From: Bacteroidales bacterium
GTDB lineage: Bacteria > Bacteroidota > Bacteroidia > Bacteroidales > UBA932
DNA length: 48,716 bases
Direction: 5' to 3'
Assembly (NCBI GenBank): GCA_024398365.1
Contig: JAKSJG010000007.1
Coordinates: 1 to 48,716, forward strand
Part shown: in pieces, positions 41,449 through 48,570 of the stretch
How positions within the stretch are numbered: position 1 is the stretch's first letter
How the letters are laid out: each line of letters opens with the position of its first letter
Notes under the pieces: model-generated
The model's input: only the letters and a program-made list of their open reading frames with translations
The model's database searches: none
What the model was told of the DNA's origin: nothing
Made by a program: the position numbers and the translations under genes

Positions 41449-42777
41449 ATGGCACAGGAACCTTCTTTTTTCCACGCTATCAAGATAGACACAGATGCCT
41501 GTACCGGATGTACAAGCTGCATGAGTGCCTGTCCTACGGAAGCCATCCGCATACGCAATGGCAAGGCCGTAATCTATGAGAACAGATGCGTCGATTGCGG
41601 CGAATGCTACAATGACTGCCCTGTGGGCGCAATCAAAGTGGCCCAGGATGACTTCCACCTCCTCGACAACTACGAATACAAGGTGGCCCTTGTGCCTGCC
41701 GTATTCATCGGCCAGTTCGACGACACTTACAAGACCAAGGAGATATACGCCTGCCTCAAGATGCTCGGCTTCACCCATATTTACGAAGTGGAGCACAGCG
41801 TCGAGTTCCTGACCCAGCTTTACAAGAATTACATGGCCGAACATCCGGAGATCAAGACCTTCATCTCTCCGTACTGCCCGGCTGTCATCCGCCTGATACA
41901 GGTGCGTTTCCCGTCTCTGGTGGACAATATCATCAAGCTCAAGTCACCTCTTGACGCCGCAGCGCAGATCATTTTCAGAAAGCTCCGCGACATCGGCGCC
42001 CCGGAGGACAAGATAGGTATCTTCTACGTGACACCTTGCGCCGCCAAGATTGCATCCGCCAAGAGCCCTGTCAGCATGCAGAACACCCGCATCAACGGTG
42101 TCATCAACATGGACTTCCTGTACAACAAGGTGAAGCTGATGCTCAAGCAGCACAAGTGCAAGGATGCAGAGCCTATCAATCACAGCCTTACCGACAAGAG
42201 CGTGCTCTGGCCATTGACCGGCGGTGAATCGGCTAATTTCAACGATTCTGTTTATGCCATAGACGGCCTCTACAATGCCCTGGATTTCCTCGAGAACCTC
42301 GAGGATGAGAAGATAGACGCGCCGGGCCTCATCGAGATGCGCATCTGCGACCAGAGCTGCGTGGGCGGCATACTGACGGTGCAGAACCGTTTCGTGGCCA
42401 AGCGCCGTCTGGAGGACCGCGCGAAGCTGCTGGCCCGCATACGCCGTGGGGATGACCATGCGAAGGTGGATTACAGTGATCAAGAATCGCAGGATCTTGC
42501 CAAGCTGATGCAGATACCTGACATCAAGCCGCGTTCCCTCTTCAAGCTGGATGACAACCTTGTCACTGCGCTGGAGATGGCTGAGAAGATCAAGGACACG
42601 GAGGCAAAGCTGCCTTCGATCAACTGCTGCGCCTGCGGTGCGCCTTCCTGTTCCGCACTGGCGGAGGACATCATCCGCGGCGAAGCCTGTCTGGAAAATT
42701 GTATATTTGCACACAAGGACATCGACGAGCTCTACGAAAAGATGGAGGACATCTGGGGCAAGGTCGTGAAACTATAA
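41449..42777 (+). CDS. Divergent [FeFe]-hydrogenase-like protein (putative sensory, group D-like)
   Basis: A 442-residue protein. The N-terminal region has two [4Fe-4S] motifs (CTGCTSCMSACPTEAI and CVDCGECYNDCPVGAI). The H-cluster domain follows with altered signatures: SPYCPAV (Cys143, with Tyr142 where canonical enzymes have the proton-relay Cys), TPCAAK (Cys197), and ICDQSCVGG (Cys300, Cys304). The four cysteines that hold the [4Fe-4S] part of the H-cluster are therefore kept. The C-terminus (from Cys393) adds an Fe-S motif CCACGAPSCSALAED of the PF04060 type. No PAS domain is seen. Domain order and neighbours (DRTGG, RsbW-like, PHP) match the putative sensory [FeFe]-hydrogenases called group D. 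Direct H2 sensing is inferred. Confidence 0.85.
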   Translation: MAQEPSFFHAIKIDTDACTGCTSCMSACPTEAIRIRNGKAVIYENRCVDCGECYNDCPVGAIKVAQDDFHLLDNYEYKVALVPAVFIGQFDDTYKTKEIYACLKMLGFTHIYEVEHSVEFLTQLYKNYMAEHPEIKTFISPYCPAVIRLIQVRFPSLVDNIIKLKSPLDAAAQIIFRKLRDIGAPEDKIGIFYVTPCAAKIASAKSPVSMQNTRINGVINMDFLYNKVKLMLKQHKCKDAEPINHSLTDKSVLWPLTGGESANFNDSVYAIDGLYNALDFLENLEDEKIDAPGLIEMRICDQSCVGGILTVQNRFVAKRRLEDRAKLLARIRRGDDHAKVDYSDQESQDLAKLMQIPDIKPRSLFKLDDNLVTALEMAEKIKDTEAKLPSINCCACGAPSCSALAEDIIRGEACLENCIFAHKDIDELYEKMEDIWGKVVKL

Positions 42778-42790
42778 TAACTTTCAAAGA

Positions 42791-43120
42791 ATGAAACTTT
42801 CTGAAATAATCGAAAAACTCAACCTCAAGTGCCTCAACGAGGCTAATCTTGACGCGGACATCACCAACGCATACTCATCCGACCTGCTCAGCGACGTGAT
42901 GGGCAACGCACGCAGCGGCCAGCTGTGGATCACGATGCAGACCCACAAGAACGTCACCGCAATTGCGGCTCTCAAGGACATCCCTGCCATCATCATCGTG
43001 CGCAACGGCGTCCCTGACGACGATATGCTCGAGCATGCAAAGGAGGAGGACATCTGCATCCTCGTAAGCAGCGAGGCTGCATTCCCGGTATGCGGGAAAC
43101 TCTACGAACTGATCAAGTAG
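42791..43120 (+). CDS. DRTGG-domain protein 2
   Basis: A 109-residue DRTGG-type domain, a paralogue of the gene at 40653. Shared features are the start (MKLSEIIEKLNLKCL), ITNAYSSDLLSDVMG, then IPAIIIVRNGVPDDDML and EDICILVSSEAAFPVCGKLYEL. It lies 13 bp behind the hydrogenase-like gene. Its TAG stop overlaps the likely GTG start of the PHP gene (TAGTG), which suggests coupled translation. Two different DRTGG proteins in one operon could form a heteromer. That is a guess. Confidence 0.85.
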   Translation: MKLSEIIEKLNLKCLNEANLDADITNAYSSDLLSDVMGNARSGQLWITMQTHKNVTAIAALKDIPAIIIVRNGVPDDDMLEHAKEEDICILVSSEAAFPVCGKLYELIK

Positions 43121-43854
43121 TGAAGTTCAACGCTGATATGCACATCCACTCGGTGCTTTCGCCTTGCGGCGACATCGAGATGAGCCCTTCTGCAATTGTG
43201 GCACGTGCCCGGGAGAAGGGACTGGACATCATCGGCCTGACTGACCACAACTCGACGCTCAACGCGGAGGTCACCCGCCGCCTTGGGGAGAAGGTCGGCC
43301 TGCACGTGCTGATGGGCGCGGAGGTCACCACCAAGGAGGAGGTGCACTGCCTCGGTTTCATGCCGGATGCGGAGCGCCTTGCCGAATTCCAGAAATTCCT
43401 GGATTCCAAGGTCATCTTCTTCGAGAACGACGTTGACAAGTTCGGCTATCAGCTGGTGGTGGATGAGGAGGAGAATGTCCTCGACATGGTGGACCACCTG
43501 CTCATCAACGCACTCGACCTGCCTATGGAGGACCTCCAGAAGAAGGTCTATGAGCTGGGCGGCATATTCATCCCCGCCCACGTTGACCGCTCCACCTTCA
43601 GCATCAGTTCACAGTTGGGTTTCGTGCCGGACCACCTCAAGTTCCATGCGCTGGAGATCAGCAAATACTGCAAGCGCGACAACTACAAATTCTTCGAGAA
43701 TTGCCCGTGGTTCAGCGATTTCAACTATATACAGAGCTCCGACGCGCACTATGTGGAGGACATAGGGGCCATCCACAGCGTGCTGGAGATGCCGGAGTTC
43801 AGTTTTGAGAATTTCAGGAATGCCCTGCACCAGGGCGAACCAATCATATTGTAA
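43120..43854 (+). CDS. PHP-family metallophosphoesterase
   Basis: A 244-residue PHP-domain protein related to TrpH/YciV-type phosphoesterases. The metal ligands appear in order: DMHIHSVLSPCGD (His8, His10), LTDHNS (Asp42, His43), a Glu in MGAEVTTKEEVHCLG, PAHVDRS, and SSDAHYVEDIGAI near the C-terminus, so an active trinuclear metal centre is plausible. The substrate is unknown; 3',5'-bisphosphonucleotides and RNA ends are known for relatives. The frame is open from 43090, but GTG 43120, which overlaps the previous stop, avoids a 31-bp overlap and starts just before the fold. ATG 43138 is a less likely alternative because it begins directly at the first motif. Confidence 0.85.
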   Translation: MKFNADMHIHSVLSPCGDIEMSPSAIVARAREKGLDIIGLTDHNSTLNAEVTRRLGEKVGLHVLMGAEVTTKEEVHCLGFMPDAERLAEFQKFLDSKVIFFENDVDKFGYQLVVDEEENVLDMVDHLLINALDLPMEDLQKKVYELGGIFIPAHVDRSTFSISSQLGFVPDHLKFHALEISKYCKRDNYKFFENCPWFSDFNYIQSSDAHYVEDIGAIHSVLEMPEFSFENFRNALHQGEPIIL

Positions 43855-43855
43855 G

Positions 43856-44389
43856 ATGAAAAGTCTCGATCTGCATATCATAGACATTACGCACAACTCG
43901 ATACGTGCGGGGGCGACTCAGATCACCATAGAGATGGAGGACAGCGCCGCCAAGGACCTGCTCTACATCAAGATCATCGACAATGGCTGCGGCATGCCAC
44001 AGGACATGATTGACGCCATCAACGACCATTTCTATTCCTGCCGCAAGGAGCGCAAGATAGGCATGGGCATAGCCCTGCTCAAATTCCATTCGCAGCTCTG
44101 CGAAGGTCAGTTCTACCTCAAGTCCAAGGTGGGCGAGGGCACGGAGATTTTCGCGTCCTACAAGCGTTCGCACATCGACATGCAGCCGAAGGGCGACCTG
44201 TCGGACTGCTTCGCGAACTTCATCTGCCAGTATCAGGACATCAATTTCATCATCAGATACATTACCGATGAGGATACCTTCGAGCTCACGACGGCTGACG
44301 TCAAGGAGGTCTTCGAGGGCATGAACCTCAACGATTATCAGATCATAAGCAGTCTCAAGGAACTTATTCACGAAAATATAGGCGCATAG
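43856..44389 (+). CDS. GHKL ATPase-domain protein (second kinase-like ATPase)
   Basis: A 177-residue protein with a HATPase domain at its start. The N box is DITHNSIRAGA (Asn14), the G1 box is IIDNGCGMP (Asp42) and the G2 box is KIGMGIALLK near residue 68. The C-terminal 65 residues (GDLSDCFANFICQYQDINFIIRY, TADVKEVFEGM) form an added domain not seen in RsbW. It is similar to ATPases encoded next to [FeFe]-hydrogenases. Its ATG lies one base after the PHP stop, so translation is likely coupled. With the ATPase at 41027 it gives two GHKL proteins in one operon. radA begins 2 bp after its stop. Confidence 0.85.
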   Translation: MKSLDLHIIDITHNSIRAGATQITIEMEDSAAKDLLYIKIIDNGCGMPQDMIDAINDHFYSCRKERKIGMGIALLKFHSQLCEGQFYLKSKVGEGTEIFASYKRSHIDMQPKGDLSDCFANFICQYQDINFIIRYITDEDTFELTTADVKEVFEGMNLNDYQIISSLKELIHENIGA

Positions 44390-44391
44390 CT

Positions 44392-45780
44392 ATGGCGGGG
44401 AAGATCAAGACGGTGTGGTACTGCAGCTCCTGCGGAAACGAGAGCCCGAAGTGGATGGGCCGTTGTCCGGCCTGCGGCGAATGGAATACTATGGTTGAGG
44501 AGCCCAAGGCTCCGAAGGAGTCCAATGCCGGCGGCGTGGCGGGACGCAGCAGAGCCTACATCTCCACCACCGATGCGCATCCGGAGCCTCTTAACAGCAT
44601 AGATTTCAGCGATGAGAACCGCTTCTCCATAGGCAATGCCGAACTGGACCGCGTCCTGGGCGGCGGCATGGTGGAGGGCTCGATGGTGCTCATCGGCGGC
44701 GAGCCGGGAATAGGCAAGTCCACACTCTCCCTCCAGATTCCGCTGCACTGCCCGCATCTCAAGACGCTTTACGTGTCGGGCGAGGAGAGCGCGAAGCAGA
44801 TCAAGCTGCGTGCGCAGCGCCTCGGAGGCGACGATTCGCAGTGCCTCGTGCTCAGCGAGACATTGCTGGAGAATATTCTGGAGCATGCCCGCAGCGTGCA
44901 GCCTGAGCTGCTCATCATCGACTCCATACAGACCATTTACAGCCAGAGCATAGAGTCCTCCGCCGGCAGCGTGTCGCAGGTGCGCGAATGTGCGTCAGCC
45001 CTGCTGCGCTACGCCAAGGAGACTTCGACTCCTGTCATTCTCATAGGACATATCACCAAGGACGGCACCATCGCCGGTCCAAAGATACTTGAGCACATCG
45101 TGGATGTCGTGCTGCTCTTCGAGGGCGACACCAAGGGCTCGTACCGCATATTGCGCAGCATCAAGAACCGCTTCGGCTCGACCGACGAACTGGCGGTCTT
45201 CGAGATGACCGGCTCCGGCCTGCGCGAAGTGTCCAACCCTTCGGAAATCCTTATCCCCATGCATCAGGATGACCTCAGCGGCGTTGCCGTCAGTGCCATG
45301 ATGGACGGCACACGGCCTTTCCTGGTGGAGATCCAGGCCCTGGTCAGCACAGCCGCATACGGTACTCCGCAGCGCAGCGCGACCGGCTTTGACAGCCGCC
45401 GCCTCAACATGCTGCTCGCCGTGCTGGAGAAACGTTCCGGCTTCAAGCTGGCCGCCAAGGACGTGTTCCTCAATGTGGCCGGCGGCCTCCGAGTCACCGA
45501 CCCGGCCTGCGACCTGGCCATAGTGGCGTCAGTGCTCTCGTCCAATTTCGACCTGTATATTTCGCCGAAGATCTGCTTTGCGGCCGAGGTGGGTCTCAGC
45601 GGCGAGATACGTCCCGTCTCCCAGGTCGAGCGCCGTATCGCCGAGGCGGAGAAGCTGGGCTTCGAGCAGATATTCATCTCCTCCTTCAACCGCTCCGACT
45701 CCATAAAAACCAAAGACGGCCACATACAGGTTGTAGCCGTCTCCGATATCCCGGCACTCTGCCGGAAACTGTTCCAATAG
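44392..45780 (+). CDS. radA: DNA repair protein RadA/Sms
   Basis: A 462-residue RecA-like branch-migration ATPase. The N-terminal zinc finger is CSSCGNESPKWMGRCPACG. The Walker A is GEPGIGKSTLSLQ near residue 100, with Walker B at LLIIDSIQTIY. The RadA-specific KNRFGSTDEL motif is near 260, and the C-terminal Lon-protease-like domain contains GGLRVTDPACDLAIV and AEVGLSGEIRPV. It starts 2 bp behind the second GHKL ATPase and so may be cotranscribed with the hydrogenase-sensing operon, though the function is unrelated. Confidence 0.96.
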   Translation: MAGKIKTVWYCSSCGNESPKWMGRCPACGEWNTMVEEPKAPKESNAGGVAGRSRAYISTTDAHPEPLNSIDFSDENRFSIGNAELDRVLGGGMVEGSMVLIGGEPGIGKSTLSLQIPLHCPHLKTLYVSGEESAKQIKLRAQRLGGDDSQCLVLSETLLENILEHARSVQPELLIIDSIQTIYSQSIESSAGSVSQVRECASALLRYAKETSTPVILIGHITKDGTIAGPKILEHIVDVVLLFEGDTKGSYRILRSIKNRFGSTDELAVFEMTGSGLREVSNPSEILIPMHQDDLSGVAVSAMMDGTRPFLVEIQALVSTAAYGTPQRSATGFDSRRLNMLLAVLEKRSGFKLAAKDVFLNVAGGLRVTDPACDLAIVASVLSSNFDLYISPKICFAAEVGLSGEIRPVSQVERRIAEAEKLGFEQIFISSFNRSDSIKTKDGHIQVVAVSDIPALCRKLFQ

Positions 45781-45782
45781 CA

Positions 45783-45814
45783 GTTGTACATATTTTCATT
45801 TTTAGTTATCTTTG
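45783..45814 (+). promoter_or_regulatory. Putative promoter of the exported peptidase C26 gene
   Basis: GTTG at 45783-45786 and TATCTTTG at 45807-45814 are 20 bp apart, matching the Bacteroidota pattern with one mismatch in the -33. The leader to ATG 45844 would be about 23 nt. Confidence 0.55.
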
Positions 45815-45843
45815 CTTCATAACATCGAATAATCAATCAGACA

Positions 45844-46635
45844 ATGAAAAGACTTATCCTTTCTCTCGCGGCCGTTATGGCAAGCGTGGCAATGTTCGCC
45901 AAAGTTCCTGTCATCGGCATCTCCGGTTATGCTGAAGAAGGCAAGAACATGCTCAGCACCACTTATACAAATGCTGTCCTCACAGCAGGCGGAGCCCCTT
46001 TGGTAGTCCCTGTGACAACTGACGACGCTGTCATCGAAGCCATCGTGGCCAATCTCGACGGCCTGATCATGTCAGGCGGCGAGGATTTCGACCCGCTGAA
46101 GTGGTACGGCGAGGAGCCTCTCCGTGCATTGGGCGAGATCGCTCCTGTACGCGACGAATTTGACGTCAAGCTCATCCGTGCAGCAGTCAAGAAGGGCATC
46201 CCTGTGCTCGGCATCTGCCGCGGTCATCAGCTCACCGCAGCCGCATTCGGCGGCAGCCTCTGGCAGGACATCCCTTCACAGTGCCCGGACAGCTATATCA
46301 AGCACCGTCAGAGCCCGACCCCTGGCAGCTACGGCACACACAGCATCAAGATCGAGAAGGGATCCTTCCTTGCAAAGTGCCTCAACTCCGAGAAGGCAGT
46401 GGTGAACTCCTTCCACCATCAGGCAGTCAAGGAACCGGCTCCAGGCTTCAAGGTAGTTGCCAAGTCCGCTGACGGTATCGTAGAGTCCGTAGAGCGCGTT
46501 GCCCCTCTGAAGGGCTACGCTGACGGCGGTGCCATGATCATCGGCGTGCAGTTCCATCCGGAAGGCCTCATCACCGGCAAGGACAAGAGCTTCAAGGCCA
46601 TCTTCGAACTCCTCGTCAAGGAAGCAAGCAAATAA
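45844..46635 (+). CDS. Exported gamma-glutamyl-gamma-aminobutyrate hydrolase-like protein (peptidase C26)
   Basis: A 263-residue class I glutamine-amidotransferase-fold hydrolase related to PuuD and folylpoly-gamma-glutamate hydrolases. A signal peptide (MKRLILSLAAVMASVAMFA) makes it periplasmic, unlike cytosolic PuuD. The core starts at VPVIGISGY. GGEDFDPLKW is the substrate-loop motif near residue 80, GICRGHQ contains the nucleophile Cys125, SFHHQAV lies near 195, and FHPEG contains His238 and Glu240. The catalytic triad is complete. Likely substrates are gamma-glutamyl amides or peptides. It has its own promoter and a strong terminator, so it is a single-gene unit. Confidence 0.9.
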   Translation: MKRLILSLAAVMASVAMFAKVPVIGISGYAEEGKNMLSTTYTNAVLTAGGAPLVVPVTTDDAVIEAIVANLDGLIMSGGEDFDPLKWYGEEPLRALGEIAPVRDEFDVKLIRAAVKKGIPVLGICRGHQLTAAAFGGSLWQDIPSQCPDSYIKHRQSPTPGSYGTHSIKIEKGSFLAKCLNSEKAVVNSFHHQAVKEPAPGFKVVAKSADGIVESVERVAPLKGYADGGAMIIGVQFHPEGLITGKDKSFKAIFELLVKEASK

Positions 46636-46670
46636 TTTGCACACATGCGAGTGACTCGCGCAGTGTCCAA

Positions 46671-46697
46671 GGCCCGGTTTCCCGCCGGGCCTTTTTT
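46671..46697 (+). terminator. Intrinsic terminator after peptidase C26 gene
   Basis: GGCCCGG pairs with CCGGGCC around a 7-nt loop, followed by TTTTTT. A smaller GCGAGT/ACTCGC-type hairpin lies just upstream near 46648-46659. Confidence 0.88.
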
Positions 46698-46711
46698 GTG
46701 CCTTTGTGGAG

Positions 46712-46790
46712 CTATATGCCAGTTGGCCTGACTCTGCAAGAATGTATTGCCGAAACTTCGCTTTGCCTTCAGGCTGAAGCCCTGCTGCTC
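46712..46790. repeat. Diverged flanking repeat, copy 1
   Basis: Begins CTATAT-CC-GTTGGCC and ends CCTGCTGCTC. The same two anchors, 69-71 bp apart, with patchy similarity between them, recur at 48283-48363. Confidence 0.45.
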
Positions 46791-46872
46791 GTTGGGGGTA
46801 GCGGTCATAGCGGTGGGGTTCGGGGCAGACCAGTAATATTTTACGGATAGCGCAAAATCATCTGGTCTGGCG

Positions 46873-47035
46873 AGTAAGTCGGATTGTGACTTACATGTAT
46901 GGCCGCTGGAGGCACATGTGACAGGGGGCATCGTTTGTCACGGCCTCCTGGAAGGCCCTGACAAACAGCATACCCGCCTCCAGCTTCCTCCCGCAGGGGG
47001 TCATGTTTGTCAGAATGCAAGTTGCTTCGGAGCAG
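46873..47035. repeat. 163-bp direct repeat, copy A
   Basis: It aligns without gaps to copy B at 48076-48238 (constant offset 1203), with 9 differences counted by eye. Within it are GTAAGTC/GACTTAC and a nested hairpin made of GCTGGAGGC/GCCTCCAGC, GTTTGTCA/TGACAAAC and GGCCT/AGGCC. It ends in a TGCT-TCGG-AGCA hairpin. Confidence 0.9.
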
Positions 47036-47116
47036 GCACTTTTTCTTGTATCGCAACAAGGATTTGAATACATTTGCCAATCACTTCACCATTGACGATT
47101 GAGGAGGGAGATTATT

Positions 47117-48019
47117 ATGGAAGAAGTACATTACTATCACATGTACGCGAATGGTGACGATGCTCAAAATTTCATCACCACAGAAGAAGAATTCAAGACT
47201 GCGTTCAACCGCTTTGGCGTATGCCAATATGTAAGCGGAGTGAAATTGCTGTCATGCTCCGACGAAGATTCACATCCCCATTCGCTGCTGTATGGCAGCT
47301 ATGAGAAATGTATGCGCTTCAAGGAGCTCTACGAATCCATTTCCATCAGAAGCATCATACAGAATAGAGGCTCGGCCGATGGAGTGGTGCTCAAGTGTGA
47401 GCTGCTGCAGATAGAGGATATGGAGCACTTGATGAATACCGGTACATATACAATCATTCAGGCGACAAAAGACGGAAAGGCAGTGATGCCTTATGATTAC
47501 AGATTCGGTACAGGAGCTCTATACTTCAGAAGCCGATATTCCGTTCTGCCCTGGCTTGTGGATGATAACGGCAGGGTGTGCGAACCGGTGCCTTTCGGGT
47601 CCCTGACCAGAAGGGCGCAGCTTCGTCTTTGTTCATCCAAGTATTCCATTCCTGATGACTGGCTTGTATGCAACGGCTTCATTCTGCCGACAAACTATAT
47701 AGACGTAAAAGCCTTCGAGAATATATACAGAAGTCACAATTGCTTCAGGGTTTTCCTGGCAAGCAACAAGGCCAGGGATCAGCTGATTCTTCAGCGGATG
47801 GCAATGAACAGGGGAGTGATGGTGGAAGACCTGCTGGCGAGGAAGTATTGCGAAGAGATATGTATTTCACTTATCGGTAGGAAAACGGCGAAGTACGCGA
47901 CAATCGAACAGAGGCTGACAATCGCCAGTACCCTGCGCACCAGATATCATCTCGCTTATCGTCAGCTGGCGACTCTCGTGTATATCCCGGAATCCGAATT
48001 GAGGAAATATGTCAAATAA
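47117..48019 (+). CDS. Divergent Y1 transposase-like protein, RAYT-like
   Basis: A 300-residue protein from ATG 47117, 6-7 nt after AGGAGGGAG. An upstream in-frame TTG at 47099 is rejected because it lies before this ribosome site. Its layout parallels the gene at 39332: HYYHMYANG...FITTEEEFK at the N-terminus, DSHPHSLLYG in place of the HUH motif (His53-Pro-His55), a candidate nucleophile Tyr111 in TYTIIQATKDGK, then YDYRFGTGALYF (cf. YSYRWGSGYLYY). The C-terminal helix-turn-helix is RLTIASTLRTRYHLAYRQLATL. Pro in the middle of HUH is unusual, so activity is uncertain. It lies between two 163-bp direct repeats. Confidence 0.65.
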   Translation: MEEVHYYHMYANGDDAQNFITTEEEFKTAFNRFGVCQYVSGVKLLSCSDEDSHPHSLLYGSYEKCMRFKELYESISIRSIIQNRGSADGVVLKCELLQIEDMEHLMNTGTYTIIQATKDGKAVMPYDYRFGTGALYFRSRYSVLPWLVDDNGRVCEPVPFGSLTRRAQLRLCSSKYSIPDDWLVCNGFILPTNYIDVKAFENIYRSHNCFRVFLASNKARDQLILQRMAMNRGVMVEDLLARKYCEEICISLIGRKTAKYATIEQRLTIASTLRTRYHLAYRQLATLVYIPESELRKYVK

Positions 48020-48075
48020 TGCTGAATACGGAGGGGCGTATCGGCCTTTAGCGAATCAGTAAAGTTTTGCGGGCT

Positions 48076-48238
48076 AGTAAGTCGGGTTGTGACTTACATG
48101 TATGGCCGCTGGAGGCACATATGGCAGGGGGTATCGTTTGTCACGGCCTCCTGGAAGGCCCTGACAAACAGCATACCCGCCTCCAGCCTCCTCCCGCAAG
48201 GGGTCTTGTTTGTCAGAATGCAAGTTGCTCCGGAGCTG
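48076..48238. repeat. 163-bp direct repeat, copy B
   Basis: The ungapped partner of copy A, about 95% identical. Here the nested hairpin is better, because GGGTAT also pairs with ATACCC between the outer GCTGGAGGC/GCCTCCAGC and inner GTTTGTCA/TGACAAAC stems. It begins 56 bp after the transposase-like gene. Confidence 0.9.
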
Positions 48239-48282
48239 GATGCCGGGTTCGCCCACAAACGGCTTTCTGGGCGAACAGGAAA

Positions 48283-48363
48283 CTATATCCCGGTTGGCCA
48301 GTAAAGCAGAGACAGGATATGCGTTGTCCGAACCATAGCCGGCGGGCTAAAGTCCTGCTGCTC
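48283..48363. repeat. Diverged flanking repeat, copy 2
   Basis: Counterpart of 46712-46790. It runs directly into the tandem array, whose first unit begins within the shared CCTGCTGCTC anchor. Confidence 0.45.
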
Positions 48364-48570
48364 AGGATGCAGACATCAAAATGCCTGTCCTGCTGCTCGG
48401 GATGCAGGCATCAAAATGCCTGCTGTGCTGCTCGGGGACGCAGACATCAAAATGCCTGCTGTGCTGCTCGGGGACGCAGGCATCAACATGCATACCCTGC
48501 TGCTCGGGGACGCAGGCATCAACATGCCTGCTGTGCTGCTCGGGGACGCAGGCATCAACATGCCTGCTGT
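48358..48570. repeat. Six-unit 35-36-bp tandem repeat (minisatellite)
   Basis: Units start at 48358, 48393, 48428, 48464, 48500 and 48536, each opening CTGCTC. The later units carry GCAGGCAT-CAAC-ATGCCTGC, a perfect 8-bp hairpin with a 4-nt loop (the fourth has a variant right arm). The first and third units have one mismatch in the stem. There are no spacers, so it is not a CRISPR array. Confidence 0.9.

Larger units (their letters stand above)
46698..47116. other. Intergenic region upstream of RAYT-2
   Basis: About 420 bp without a supported gene. It contains a diverged repeat (46712-46790) whose counterpart lies at 48283-48363, the 163-bp repeat copy A, and the AGGAGGGAG ribosome site of the transposase-like gene. 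Short minus-strand frames in the repeat are not considered genes. Confidence 0.55.
46873..48238. mobile_element. RAYT-like unit 2 (gene between 163-bp direct repeats)
   Basis: The Y1 transposase-like gene at 47117-48019 lies between the two 163-bp palindrome-rich direct repeats. No terminal inverted repeats of classical transposons and no obvious short target duplication are seen. The arrangement can be read as a RAYT with its own repeats, or as a unit able to excise by recombination between the direct repeats. Confidence 0.55.

Noticed and set aside
46841-47080. Minus-strand frame in repeat copy A, with a matching one in copy B (48074-48256)
   Set aside because: The similar peptides only reflect the 95% DNA identity of the repeats. 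Starts and ends differ and no translation signal is present.
48358-48570. Regular 35-36-bp repeats reminiscent of a CRISPR array
   Set aside because: The units abut each other without unique spacers and no cas gene is in the window, so this is a tandem minisatellite.
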